DNA of 64,000 bases from assembly GCA_000231825.2 (NCBI GenBank), contig JH720316.1, forward strand, positions 37,644 to 101,643. Reading direction: 5' to 3'. The position numbers were made by a program, and so were the translations under genes. A model generated the notes under the pieces. That model worked only from the letters and a program-made list of their open reading frames with translations, was not told the DNA's origin and searched no databases. This document shows, piece after piece, positions 22,756 through 34,618 of the stretch. Every line of letters begins with the position of its first letter. The stretch's first letter is position 1. The DNA comes from Tetrahymena elliotti 4EA. Its lineage: Eukaryota; Ciliophora; Oligohymenophorea; Hymenostomatida; Tetrahymenidae.

Positions 22756-23504
22756 ACTGTTTATATTAATATATATTGAATTGTTATTGCTATCACATAC
22801 AAAAAAAAATTATATATAAAAGCTTTAAGTTTTTTGGTTAAGTTAGTTAACCACTCACTTGAAAATGATTAAACTAAAATTTTTAGTCACTAAATTAAAC
22901 TTCACTAAACTTTTGGTTCTTAAATTTAATATAGATTTATTTTTTAACCACTATTAGTCTGTTATTTAACATCTCTAATTGACACCCTTATAAATCTTAT
23001 TATTATATAGAAGTTCATAATTAACATTAAGTTCTTTAAATAAATAGCACTGCAAACCTTTTTTGCACATACAATCTATATAAGTTTTGTTTTCAGCTCA
23101 TTTAATTTTTGATTAATTGTTTTTTTTGTGTATTAATATTAATAAGGAACAAAACTTTTCCATTTTTTTATTTTTAACTTTAAATTTTAGTAATAAAAAA
23201 TTGGAATCAGATTCTACGTTTTGTTTTAATTTATTTTATTCAATCTTTAAATTAGAAATAAATAATAAAAAAATATGTTTTTCTAAATGAAAAAGTTACT
23301 ACTTAGTTGATGACTATGTTATAAAATTATTTATATGAAAATAACTATCATGAAATGATTAGTTCCATTAAATTTTTATATTGACAGTCTTAAATAACAT
23401 TTGTATTAATTAACTTTAAATTGTTAAAGACTCTTTATTTTTTAAATAAGTTAATGGACAAAAAAACAAAGAAAAAATAAACAATAAATTTGATTTCTAA
23501 AAGA
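22756..23504. other. No gene seen
   Basis: AT-rich spacer. A partly palindromic stretch of TTTAGTCACTAAA-like words lies at 22840-22925 and could be a degenerate transposon terminus. Nothing else is recognisable. Confidence 0.45.
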
Positions 23505-24165
23505 AATAAATAGCTAAGCAAATTAAAAAGTTAAGTAAAATATCTTTAGATTAATAATATCTAGATTGGTCAATTAAATTAAATTAATAAGGTAGTAAAT
23601 AGGCTTGCATTTCTCATGAGTCTTAATAATGAACAAGCAATATTTGAATTCATCAAAAATATTAATAGTAAATTTTTTATTGCACACCTTTACTCAATTT
23701 TTTAAAGAAAATTTTATCTCCTAATATCAACACCATATTAATTACAAATCTAAATATTTGATTTCATAAATAATTCATTAATTAATTCAATCAATTAAAA
23801 TAAAATAAAAGAAATGAATTAAGATGTTACAAATTAATTAAATTAAGTAAATAATGATTAATTAATCTAAAGATTAATTGGTCAACTAAATTAAATGGAT
23901 AAAACAATCAGTAAATAGACTTATGCTTCTAATATGTATAAGAATCTTAATAAGTAAGAAGAAATTTTTTAATTTATCCAATATATTAATTGTATGTATT
24001 TTTATAAATGCCTTCCATTCAATTTTCATAATAAAAGCTTTTTTGATTAAATATACTAACATCTAATTCATATAAATTACAAGGCAAAGCATTTAATTTC
24101 ATAAATAATTCATTCATCATTAAATCAATTAAAATTGGTAAATAAGAATATAGGTTAAGCTAAAA
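23505..24165. repeat. Two imperfect tandem copies of a ~330-bp unit
   Basis: Unit 1 runs about 23505-23822 and unit 2 about 23823-24165. Shared landmarks in order: AATTAAGTAAA, GATTAATTGGTCAA(T/C)TAAATTAAA, CAGTAAATAG(G/A)CTT, AGTCTTAATAA versus AATCTTAATAA, a C-CTT-CAATTTT word, CATATTAATTAC or similar, and ATTTCATAAATAATTCATT followed by AATCAATTAAAAT. No coding potential seen. Confidence 0.7.
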
Positions 24166-24535
24166 AAAGTTGGTAAAATGGACTCATAAAGCTAAATTTC
24201 ATAGCAATAGGAAATGATCTAACAAAAGCTAGTTAGGCACATAGAAAATAGGTAGAAGATCAGGCAAATTTATGCAGATAAGGGTATTTAAATGCTTGAC
24301 AAGCAAGATTTATTGCGTATTTACTCTTTTTATACATTAACATTATAATTATGGTTGCTATTTAATAATTTCGCAATTCTTTTTTGGTTTTAAAAATTAC
24401 TCATTCTCTTTGATCTAATTTTTACTATTATTGCAATGATGAGTTTCTTCAACCAGTATTTATATAAAAATATCATCAGTCGAAGACATTTAAGATCCAA
24501 ATTTGAATGCCAGTTAAATTGATGTCTACTTGGCA
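24166..24535. other. Upstream region of the kinase gene
   Basis: A short open stretch (IAIGNDLTKASQAHRKQVED, about 24197-24256) may be chance. In the kinase frame the sequence from 24450 to the chosen ATG is open but has no start codon, and TGA codons close it at about 24437, so an upstream first exon cannot be excluded. Confidence 0.4.
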
Positions 24536-26409
24536 ATGTAGTAAGAATTATCTCAAAAGGGATATCGCAATTTTAGGTTTTTAGGATAAGGAGCATAAGG
24601 ATTAGTTCTTCTAGCTAAAGAATAGTTCTCTAATAAGAGATTTGCTATCAAAGGAATACTTGTCAAGGATTCCAAAGGAAATGTTGATCAGCTAGCCATG
24701 AAATAGGCTAACCAAGAAATTGATATGCTCAATAAATGCAAAGGATCACCCTATGTTGTGAATTTCATAGGAAAAATAGAAGGAAAACAGCACATATATC
24801 TTGTACTCACAGAGTGCTTAGGTAAAATATTGAGAAGAAGATTACAATCATTTAGAAAATAATATAAGAGGTGAGTGAGATAACCATTCAAAATGTTTAA
24901 AAAAAGGTACTCTCAATCAAATCATATTAAAGAATCCAGATAAAAAGTTGAATGAACTATCAGCTATTAAGTATGCCAAGGATATTACAGAGGGACTTTA
25001 CTTTATTCACTCAAAGAAGTGTTTAGTCAATGACCTAAAAATGGATAATATCCTCATAGATTACAATGGAAATGCTATTGTCTGTAAAAGATCTTTTATT
25101 CAATAAAATTTAGTTGAAAAATCACTAATATTTATTTATTTCTAGCTGATTTTGGATTGGCTGATGATCTACCAAAATAATCAGGATATGCCTTGAATTA
25201 ATATGTATTTTTATATGCTCCTCTTATCAAATAAAATACATTTATTTATGAATTAAGATGGGTAATGTTGCATTCTAGGCACCTGAGTGCTATGATCCAC
25301 AACACTATGACACTTACTCTTTAGAGTATTAAAACTTAGGAATCGCTGTTAAAAGAGAGCCAAGTCAAAGAGTAATTTTTTTTTATTAAAGAAGATATTG
25401 AATAATAAAACCTCACTAACTTAATAAAGAGTGAAGCATGCTCATTAGGTAAAGCAGAAGAAATGATAAGCAAGACAACTTAATTTCTTTATAAATTTGA
25501 TAAAAGGCTACCTTATTTACACTATGATCTCAGGTTTCAGTAGCAGCATGATGTTCAACAAGCACAATCCTTTGCCATATAAGCCTGAATTCTAAAATTT
25601 TACTTACAAGAGGCAACTTCAATGCATTATTGATGGATTGACTTAATTTATACCAAGAAATAGGTTTGACATCAAAGATGTTTTAATTATATTAAAAGGA
25701 ATTATTTCATTTGAATTTTCTTTAGATAGTAAGTTTAATGATCTAGTAGAAGCTGAAGAAGAAGTAGTGTAGTAAATAATTAAACCATTACAGAATGAAA
25801 TTGAATTGGTTCAACACTTTAAAAATAAGTTTTATCCAATCATGTATGCATGCAGCTTTTTAAGTTTTCTGATAACTAACTAAATATTTTTTATAGTAAA
25901 AGTGAATAGAAGTTACTTTAGAAGCTTAAATCAATAGCTATTGATTCAAAATAATCTTAACAAGTTGATTTTGTTAATTAAATGTTAGATGAATTATCCA
26001 AATTAAATTGTCAATTTATTAACTCAAAATAGGAAATATTAATTGAAGGACTTTATTCATAAATAAAGAATCTGATTGAAACAAAAAGTTATTTAGAAAA
26101 TCAAATCAAGCAATTATAGAATTGTTAACAGAATAATTCATCTTTTGTTTAAAAAAATTAAGATTATTCTAATTAGGTATTCAATTCGCAAGTTTAGCCA
26201 AATTCAAGTCAAAAAGATAATTTGTTCAATCAAGTATCTTAGAAGAAAACAGATGAAATTTTAAATTTTTAGCATATTCAGAATTTAAAACAGAAAATTT
26301 AGCAACAATAAATTAAATCTAACAAGTAATTAGACTTTTGTTTGATATTTTTATAAAAAATAGCTAGCTAATCCAAAGATTACTTCTAAAATTTTCTTTT
26401 ACTTCTTGA
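24536..26409 (+). CDS. Protein kinase with coiled-coil Gln/Asn-rich tail
   Basis: Exons: 24536-24821, 24907-25083, 25146-25204, 25258-25371, 25430-25448, 25534-25843, 25897-26325, 26364-26409; 479 codons, phases consistent throughout. Ordered kinase motifs: glycine loop GQGAQG (residue ~22), FAIK with the ATP lysine (~44), a helix-C glutamate in QANQEIDML, catalytic loop LVNDLKMDNIL (aspartate, lysine and asparagine kept, but the usual H-R is V-N), DFG, then FQAPE and SLGIAV-like subdomain pieces. The C-terminal third is a Gln/Asn/Lys-rich coiled coil. The start is the first in-frame ATG after upstream TGA codons. The last exon is less certain: without intron 26326-26363 the frame stays open to about 26630. 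A decayed copy of the tail lies at 4560-5060. Substrate unknown. Confidence 0.8.
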
Positions 26410-26679
26410 GGTTTCTATTGAGCAAATTACAAATATAAATTTAAGAAAATCAAATATTTGCCTTTTTAAAATAAAATTAAATAGCAAGCCTTCTATATTG
26501 ACTAGCTTTATGATATTGGATTTATTTGTTGATTAATTTATTGATTTAGCTATTATATCAAATATTAATTTATAAATTTAAATCAATACTTTTCTTAAAT
26601 AATCACAATTCTTAAAATTTGTCATTCAAATTTGAGATAATTTAGAAAAAGTAACATTCTCTATTAATTATCAAAACAG

Positions 26680-29600
26680 GAAGTAATTGTCATTCTTATT
26701 TGAATTTCAATTGCCAAATACATGATTTAACTATTAATTAGAAAGTATCCTTTTTCAATTGCTTCCAATTAAATTAATTAATTGATCTTCTTGCACATTA
26801 AAAACAGAGGGTATATACATACTTAGAAAATAACTCTATTTCTATTTAATTTACATTAATTAACAGCTAGTAAAATTATTAAAGTTAAATAGTCCTCTCA
26901 AAATAATTCATTAATTCTATAAAGCCTGTAAAATGTTAATTGCTTCTTATATCTCTTAACATATTTAGAAAAGATAATCATATATTCACTTATTTTTTAT
27001 ATAAAAGATTGTAATTATTTTAATCATTTTAAACTAACTCATTTAATTATTATTTTCATATTAAAAATAGCGAGTAATTAATTAATATCCTTGAAGGATT
27101 TTAGATTGAAAGATGATGGTGATGAGCATGCTGAATTTATTTATTTATTTTCATATTAAAAATAGNNNNNNNNNNNNNNNNNNNNNNNNNNNNNNNNNNN
27201 NNNNNNNNNNNNNNNNNNNNNNNNNNNNNNNNNNNNNNNNNNNNNNNNNNNNNNNNNNNNNNNNNNNNNNNNNNNNNNNNNNNNNNNNNNNNNNNNNNNN
27301 NNNNNNNNNNNNNNNNNNNNNNNNNNNNNNNNNNNNNNNNNNNNNNNNNNNNNNNNNNNNNNNNNNNNNNNNNNNNNNNNNNNNNNNNNGTAATTAATTA
27401 ATAGATTGAAAGATGATTTGATGGTGATGCAGCATGCTGAATTTATTTATTTGTTTTCATATTAAAAATAGTGTGTAATTAATTAATATTCTTGAAGGAT
27501 TTTAGATTGAAAGATGATGGTGATACAGCATGCTGAATTTATTTATTTATTTTTATTTTAAAAATAGAGTGTAAATAAAAAGAACATAAATTAATATTAA
27601 AATGTGTTTCTTAAATAAAAATAGTCAGTAATTTTTTGGAAACTAAATAAAAATTAGTCAAAATGGATAATAAAGTAGCTAACAAAATAAATTTATAAAA
27701 TAAAGGGAGTAAATTTTAAGATTGATTTTTATGATTGAAAGGTAGAATAAACTTTGATAAATTGTAGTGAGTAACGAAATACTTAAAATTATATAAAATA
27801 AACTAACTAACTATCTATCTATCAATTGTATTGACTTTGCAAGTTAAATAAAAAATAATTAGATAGTTAGTTAGTTAATTTAAAATATGCAGAAATGAAT
27901 TGATAAATTCCTTTAAAATTAAAATAGGCAGTAAAATTTCTAGAAAATAGTAGATTAGTTGTGTTTAAATCTAAAAATTATGTAATATCAAATAGAAAGT
28001 AAAAAAAATACATGAAAATAAAATAATTTGGATTAATTGACCTATTTATAATTTAAAATATAATATAGGGAGTAATTTTTAATTGATCTTAATTAAGTAG
28101 AATTCGAAAAAACTTAAATATTCAATAAAGATTGTAATTTTTTTTAAAAAAACTGAAATTAAAATATTGATTTAATAATTAAAAAATAGTGTGTAATTAA
28201 TTACTTAAATTTGCTTTTATTCACTGATGATCAAATAAATCTCAATTTAAAATAGTGGGTAGTTAATTCATGAATTTATGAAATATTAATTAGAATAGCT
28301 AGAGAAATCATAAATACTTCTTGGTATAAATATATTTAATAATTATTAAATAATAAATAGAATGTAACTAATAATTGATTGTTTTTGATTGAAAATGAGA
28401 ATAAACTCTGATTAAAAAAGCATGTAAATATAATATAAGCTAAATAAAGTAGAATAATAAATATTTATTTTAAAAATAGCAAGTAATAAATATATAGAAA
28501 TATACATACATCTTTATATTTGCAGTTACAAAAAAGAAGTTAAATTAATTGAAAATCAAAATAGGGAGTACTATTTGAATAAAGATAGAATACAAATTAT
28601 TATAAATTAACTAATATTTTATTAGGCAGTAAATACTATTTGGTGATTTAGTTAAATTTTAGTAAAAATACAATGATCAATTTCAAATTAATAGTGATAT
28701 CTACAAGTAAATTAGTTTGAAAGACATTTACTTGGTATCAAAATAAAATGAATTTTGTTAATATTCAAAGAGGAGGAGAGTAAGAAAGAATTCAGAATCA
28801 AAATGAACTTAAGTTGACAAATAAATAAATTAATTAAATTGTTAAAAACAAACAGTCAGTAAAATTAGAATAAACACTCTTTTGATTAAGCAAATTTAAT
28901 TTATTTGAAATATCTAATTTAATAGTTAGTAAAGTTTTAATTCAACATAATTTAACTACTTATAAAACTTTAAATTACAAAAACCGAATAACAACAACAA
29001 AAATAAAAGGAAGTAAATTAATTAATAAACATAATTATTTATTTGCTTTTAATCAGTTTAAAATGTTTTTTATTTAAAAATTTGTCTAATTTGAATAAAT
29101 AGCATGTAAGATAAATTAAACTTAGCACAGAAATTAAAGTGTAACCATATTTCTTTATAGGCCGTAATAAATAAATAAATTAATTAATTAGTTAGTTACT
29201 TACTTATTTACTTTTTTATTTGCTGATTGATTAATTTTGAAATAATAATATTATAGATTCTGACTACAAATACATTTTTAAACATATTTTTTAATTAGAT
29301 TGTAAGAATACTCAACATCATTTTTATGATTTTACTTGAACACTTCATTTTAATCTTTAAAAAAAGATGGTAAATTTATTTTTATTTTTTAATTTTGTTG
29401 TAAAATTTAACTTTATATTTAATATAGGGAGAGGTAATTCTTAACATTTAGTTTCTAATAAGAAATGTAAAACTTCTTGAATATCTAAAATAGCAGGTAA
29501 TTCTTCACTCTGCTTAATTCTAATAAATATGAACCAAATCACTATTAAAATAGTGAGTATAAAACTTTCAAGGACTCAAATTGATTTTAAGAAATAAATT

Positions 29601-32195
29601 TGTATTTAAAATAGTTGGTAATAATATCTTCAATTATTTAATTATAAAAATATAAATACAATTCTACTTATTAAAATAGGAAGTAACAAGAAATATTTTG
29701 GATTATAATTGATAGATTTTAATAAAGGAAACAGTAAATAAATAAACAAAATAACTAATAAGACTAGGACTAAATAGATTTTTAATAATAATTAGGATGT
29801 AATCAAATAGTCTATCAACATTTTAATTAAACAAAAATCTATTCAAAAAAGAGGGTAGAACTTGAAATACTTTTAACTTTAATATTTTTACTATTATTTT
29901 AATAATAAATAGGAAGTAAAATTTAACAATAAAATCATAAAGAGCATGAAGAATACAATACAATTTAACTTGTATTTAAATAGAGTGTATCCATTCTTAT
30001 TATTCAAATTCTAATATTTTAATTACAAAATTATTTTTTTTAATAGTTCGTAATATTTTCAATTAATCAGAAAACAATTTTATTGATCAACTAAACCTTA
30101 TTCCTGAATAAAAAGATTGTAAAATATATTTAATCAATAAATCTATTTTATAACTCTTTAAATATTTTTTGCTTAATCTAAAGGATGTAAGCTAGCTTTA
30201 CTGACTCACTTGAAGAAAAATAGTTTAAATTCTCTAATTTTAATTAAAAATAAGCAAGTATTTTTTTTAAGATTGTTTGAAATAAAATTGCTTGAATAAC
30301 TTTAAAATAAATAAATAAGTGGGTAATCTATCTCTTAAATTAAATTTGGAAAGAAAGAAATTAATCAAGGTATTGACTAAGTTAATTTTTTTAACAGAAA
30401 GTAAGAATTATTTTAAATTAGAAAGCAAAATTAATTAATTAATAAATATAATAAATCTAAAAGAAAGTAATTAAAATCATTGAATGGACTTAATAGATTT
30501 AGATTTAATTAATTACTCTCTCTCATTTTTCAAAATAGAATGTAAATAATGTTTTTGATCTAATTATTATCAATTAATTCATTAATAATCTTGAATTAAC
30601 TTATTTATGCAAAATACTAGCTAGTAATTTTAGAATTTTATTTATGATTAAAAAGTTAATTAATTATTCATTTTTAAAATAAAATAATAGTGAGTAATAA
30701 TTTTTGATGATTTTAGTTGGATTGATAAATAATAATTAAAAATATAAACTTCAAAACAAAACAGTTGGAAGTAATATTATTCATTTATCACAAATTTTTT
30801 TATTTAAATAAATAATTCAAAATAGCGATGAGTAATATCTTTAATAATTCAAAATTGAAAGAAAAATAAATTTAATTTTCAAATTAAAATAGTTTAAGGT
30901 AACAAACATTTTGATAAACATTAATTGAAAAATATTAAAATAAATTTAAAATAAAACAAAAATAGTGATGGGTAATATTATTAAATGATTTATTATCTGA
31001 AAGAGACTGATCTATTTTCTGAATTGAAAATAGTGAGAAGTAATATTATTAATTAAATTCCTTTATTCTTTTCCATTTTTAACCAAATTTAAAAATAAAA
31101 ACAGCTACAAGTAATATTGAAACAATCAAATATTATTCATAAATAAATACAATAATTTTTTAAAAATAGAAGGTATGATTAGATTATTAAAAGTTTAAAA
31201 TAATAAATTTAACTTTATTTTTCAAATGTAATAAATAGCTGCAAGTAATACTTAAATTAAATTTTAAAAACAGAAATAATTGCTTCTGATTAATATTTAA
31301 ATTAGACTGTAAAATTAATTTATTTTAATGAAAAATAAATAATTGAATCAATTTAAAATAAAATTTAGGAAGTAACTTGATTGTGAAATACTAAATAGCT
31401 GGTAATAAATAATTCTTCAATTAAATAAAAATTCAATTTAGCTGGTAACAATTCCTATTAAATTGAGAAATTAATAAATAACTTTCTTAAATAATTCAAA
31501 AAGCGAGTAAGATTTTCTTGATTTTTAGATGAAGTATTGATGATTTGAATTTAAAAGATAGTAAAATTTTTAAGGAAGAACTCAGTATCATTCAGATTTT
31601 ATTTTAAAATAATAAATTAATTCATTCATATAGTGAGTAAATTGTTATTTTGCTTAAGGTTTTATTTAATTCATTTTAATATAAAAGGCTGTAAAATTAA
31701 TCAATTTAAAAAGCTTTTATTAATCAAATATTAACAAAAAACATAGCTTGTAATAGACTTAATATATTTTCATCAAGGCTAGTTCATTAATCATTTAACT
31801 TTTTAATTAAGCTGGTAAAATTCATATCAAAAACGAATCATCTTTTATTTTTTATTTGTTGATTTAAAATAAATAGAAAGTAAAAATTTGGAATAAGAAG
31901 AATTTTGATAAATAAATACAAAAATTAATTTTCTTTTGAATTAATATTAGGTAAAATTATACTTTGAAAGATACTGTTTAAGGCAATTCATTATCTTTAA
32001 AAACATTCTCATGACAACAGAAAGTAAATGCATTTAATAACCATGCTATTTTTTTACAAAATTAAAAATGGATAAATATACAAAAGTTTGAAGATCTATC
32101 ATGGAGTGTCATTAGATTCAAGAAATACTAAAATAGAATCAATAGAAAATATTTGGACACACCTAAACCATAAAATAAAATGGAATATGAAATGA
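26680..32195 (+). CDS. Microexon-array gene, copy B (gap-interrupted)
   Basis: The most complete copy, with about 70 candidate exons, nearly all 3 nt. First: 26680-26682, 26742-26744, 26808-26810, 26867-26869, 26925-26927, 27008-27010, 27071-27073. Then the N gap, then 27472-27474, 27568-27570, 27625-27627, 27706-27708, 27768-27770, 27928-27930, 27996-27998, 28069-28071, 28131-28133 and 28190-28192. From there it follows copy C at +28166, including exons of 6, 9 and 12 nt. Phase-2 joining gives KKGYLF before the gap and DEQKEFVGIIKEHDIYKGG after it, then the copy C peptide with a few replacements (for example L to Q near 29735). The terminal exon 32087-32195 continues in phase (LKIYHGVSLDS) to TGA. 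As in copy C, an in-frame TGA arises just upstream unless one triplet is skipped. No first exon with ATG was identified. Function unknown. Confidence 0.6.
27166..27389. other. Assembly gap (224 N)
   Basis: A run of Ns falls between an AAATAG intron end and a GTAATTAATT intron start, inside the near-identical intron tandem array. Copy A has about twelve microexons over the corresponding interval, so the gap probably hides several exons and its length may be arbitrary. Confidence 0.98.
27801..27876 (+). other. Intronic hairpin of copy B
   Basis: Bases 27801-27817 pair perfectly with 27860-27876 (17 bp), with a loop of 42 bases. It lies inside the putative intron 27771-27927 and is the counterpart of the 13-bp hairpin at 7066-7129 in copy A. 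Confidence 0.7.
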
Positions 32196-32395
32196 ATAAA
32201 TAAATAAGTTATAATATGTAAAATATGTATTAATTTATGTAGTTACTTGTTTTTTTATATGTTGTAAACTTAATTTATTAATTTAATTTTTTTTGAACAA
32301 ACAATATAAAAATAAAAGATTCTTTTATTTAAATTATTTATTTTTTTATGACTGTTTTTCTAAAATTATTTTTCTTTTCTTTTTTTATTTAAAAA
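28167..32395. repeat. Large duplicated segment, copy 2 (partner 1-4225)
   Basis: Near-identical partner of the left window edge. It contains the 3' four-fifths of microexon gene copy B plus its terminal exon and 3' flank. Among the tiny exons the differences are few: one triplet is CGA instead of CTA near 31504, one is CTT instead of TTT near 31747, and the last triplet is AAA instead of AGA near 32022. Divergence becomes complete after about 32395. Confidence 0.95.
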
Positions 32396-33165
32396 TTAAT
32401 AAAAATTAATTTTTCTAAATCAAGGTTGAGAAATTTCTATCTAACCTACCTACATACATACAATAAATTTCTGATCTAAATTTTGTAAATTTCATTTAAA
32501 TTTTATTTTTAAAAAATTGTTTCAAAGAGTTGAAATAAATTAAAAAAAAAATAGTGAACTCAGATAGAGGCATTAGATTTGGGACCAGACTGTATTGATG
32601 GACTCACGAGAGATTGCGCTAATAGTTCAGTCAAAGTTAATTTTTTCACTAAAAAACTTTAACTACTAATTTAAGAGTTCAAAAAAAATTGTTGATAACT
32701 GTTAAATACTTAGTTAACATAAAATTTTTAATGTTAAAAATAGTTATTAAAATAAAATGGGGGAAAAGTATATAATTAAAAATACAAAAACTTATGTTTT
32801 TTTGAATAATTGGATTGATAATATATTTTGAGTAGTTATTTATTTTTAATGTATTTGTAATAAATAAATTTAACAAATATTTCACTTATAAAATCTAACC
32901 ATAAAATTGTTAATAGTTCTTTAAATGTTTCACTATTAAAATTAACTGCGCTGTTTAAATTCTTATGTTCTCTGATCTTTAAAAAAATATTTAGGCTCAA
33001 AAGGCTGAACTGTTAGGACCAATTAATACCTTTGATCTCAAATCACTAGATTTTGAATGTGCTATAATAGAATAAAAGATAACTGAAATTTAGATGTACA
33101 AGAGCTCACTTGAAATTTGAAACATTTTTAAATTATTTAAAAATATAAAAATAATATTTTGTCAA
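32396..33165. other. No gene seen
   Basis: AT-rich spacer with one GC-richer island at 32565-32635. The island has no recognisable coding or RNA structure. Downstream is the 3' side of a minus-strand transposase relic. Confidence 0.5.
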
Positions 33166-33169
33166 CAGA

Positions 33170-34174
33170 TACATATTTATAGAATTCAATAAGGTATTTA
33201 TTCTCCTTTATTGTATATGACCTGTTTACATTGAGATGACAAGCTATCTAGCAAATTTCTGCATTCCTTTTAATTTAATATTTCAACTTTGTTAATGTTA
33301 AGGTATTTCTCTATTCAGATTGATGTTTATTTATTGCGGCCCAAATATCCTCCATAGGGTTTAAATCAGTAGAATATGAGGGCCAATTCTTTCTATATTC
33401 AATGAGTTTTCCTTCAATATAATTTTTAACAAAATTAGATGCTTAGGATCGTTATGTTGATATTTTATCCATTTCCTATCACTGAACATCCTTTTCAGAG
33501 AAAGTAATAATTTTTATTTTAAAATTTTACAAAACAAATTAGAATCCATTGTTTCTGCAAACAATTTAATGTCAGGAAAGTCTTACCAAGTAACACCACC
33601 CAACAATGCATGAATCTTTGCTGATGTTTTTTTTATCTTTTTGCTGCTTTTTAGTTTTTATGTCTTTTAACTAGATGTGAGTTGAAAGTGAAGATTAATA
33701 AATAAAGTGAGCTAGTATGATATTATGATTAACATGAGATTTACAAAATTTTATTCTAACATCTTTCTAATTCCAAGCTTAGAGGTAATCGTGAATTTAA
33801 TGAATTATTTTGATATACTTTAGAATTTAATACTCTCCTGGTAGTTTCAAGACACTGTGCCTTTTTAAATTTCTTTTTGATGAGATTTACTGTAGCTTTT
33901 TAATGTTTATTGGCATGTTTTATGATTCTTCCTCTTAATGGTTTTGATGTACTTTTAAAAAGCATAAAAATCATACCTTTTCTTATTTTCTAAAGGTAAT
34001 TCTTTATTTACTTTATCTATTATTTTCCTTAAATTAGATTCTGAGATCTAAATTTTTCTTTTTAGCAATCTAGCTAGACTTTGAACTGATTGATCGCCTG
34101 TTTGTTTCATAGAGAGTTTTTACTCTCTCTTCTTTTGTCAAATGATTTGAATTTTATTTCTCCTTATTTTTCAT
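33170..34174 (-). pseudogene. Tc1/mariner transposase relic
   Basis: Read on the minus strand from a possible ATG at 34172-34174. The N-terminus has a helix-turn-helix-like segment (SVQSLARLLKRKI, about 34050-34095). The core contains IHALLGGVTW (about 33583-33614), then DFPDIKLFAETMDSNLF, then QHNDPKH (about 33437-33460), matching the Tc1 Q-D-N-A-P-x-H aspartate block, and NWPSYSTDLNPMEDIWAAI (about 33335-33390), the D-L-N-P-x-E block. The last two are separated by a one-base frameshift, and another frameshift lies near the N-terminal helix-turn-helix, so it is inactive. It lies between the microexon gene and the plus-strand LRR gene. Confidence 0.75.
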
Positions 34175-34618
34175 AAAAATTGAAAAAATTGATAAGTGTT
34201 TTAATTTTATATTTTTAATTTCTCGACATACAAATTTACATTTAATTTTAATCGTTTTAAAGGAAAAAAAATTAAATAAAATCCAGAATCAATTTAATTT
34301 ATAATAACCTACAATTTAAAAAAAATAAAAAATATTTCTTTCAAGTAACTAGTGATCTCCTGTAAATTCATTTTCTCTAATTTATTGATTTATTGAACAT
34401 AATTATTTTTTTAATTAATTTATCTCTTTGTTTTGTTATCAAAATTATTAAAGACCAAAACCTCTTCATATATCAATAGTAAAAAGAAATTGAATTAAAT
34501 TACTTACAGTGTGATAAGTTTTGCAGAATTTATTGATAATTGAATTATTTTGAGAAGTAATAAAACATACATACATTGATTGGCTAATATAATTTTGATT
34601 ATCAAAGTAAAAAATATA

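Noticed and set aside
27113..27397. 94-residue open frame on the plus strand
   Set aside because: It consists almost entirely of the run of Ns; the few real codons are intron-repeat sequence.
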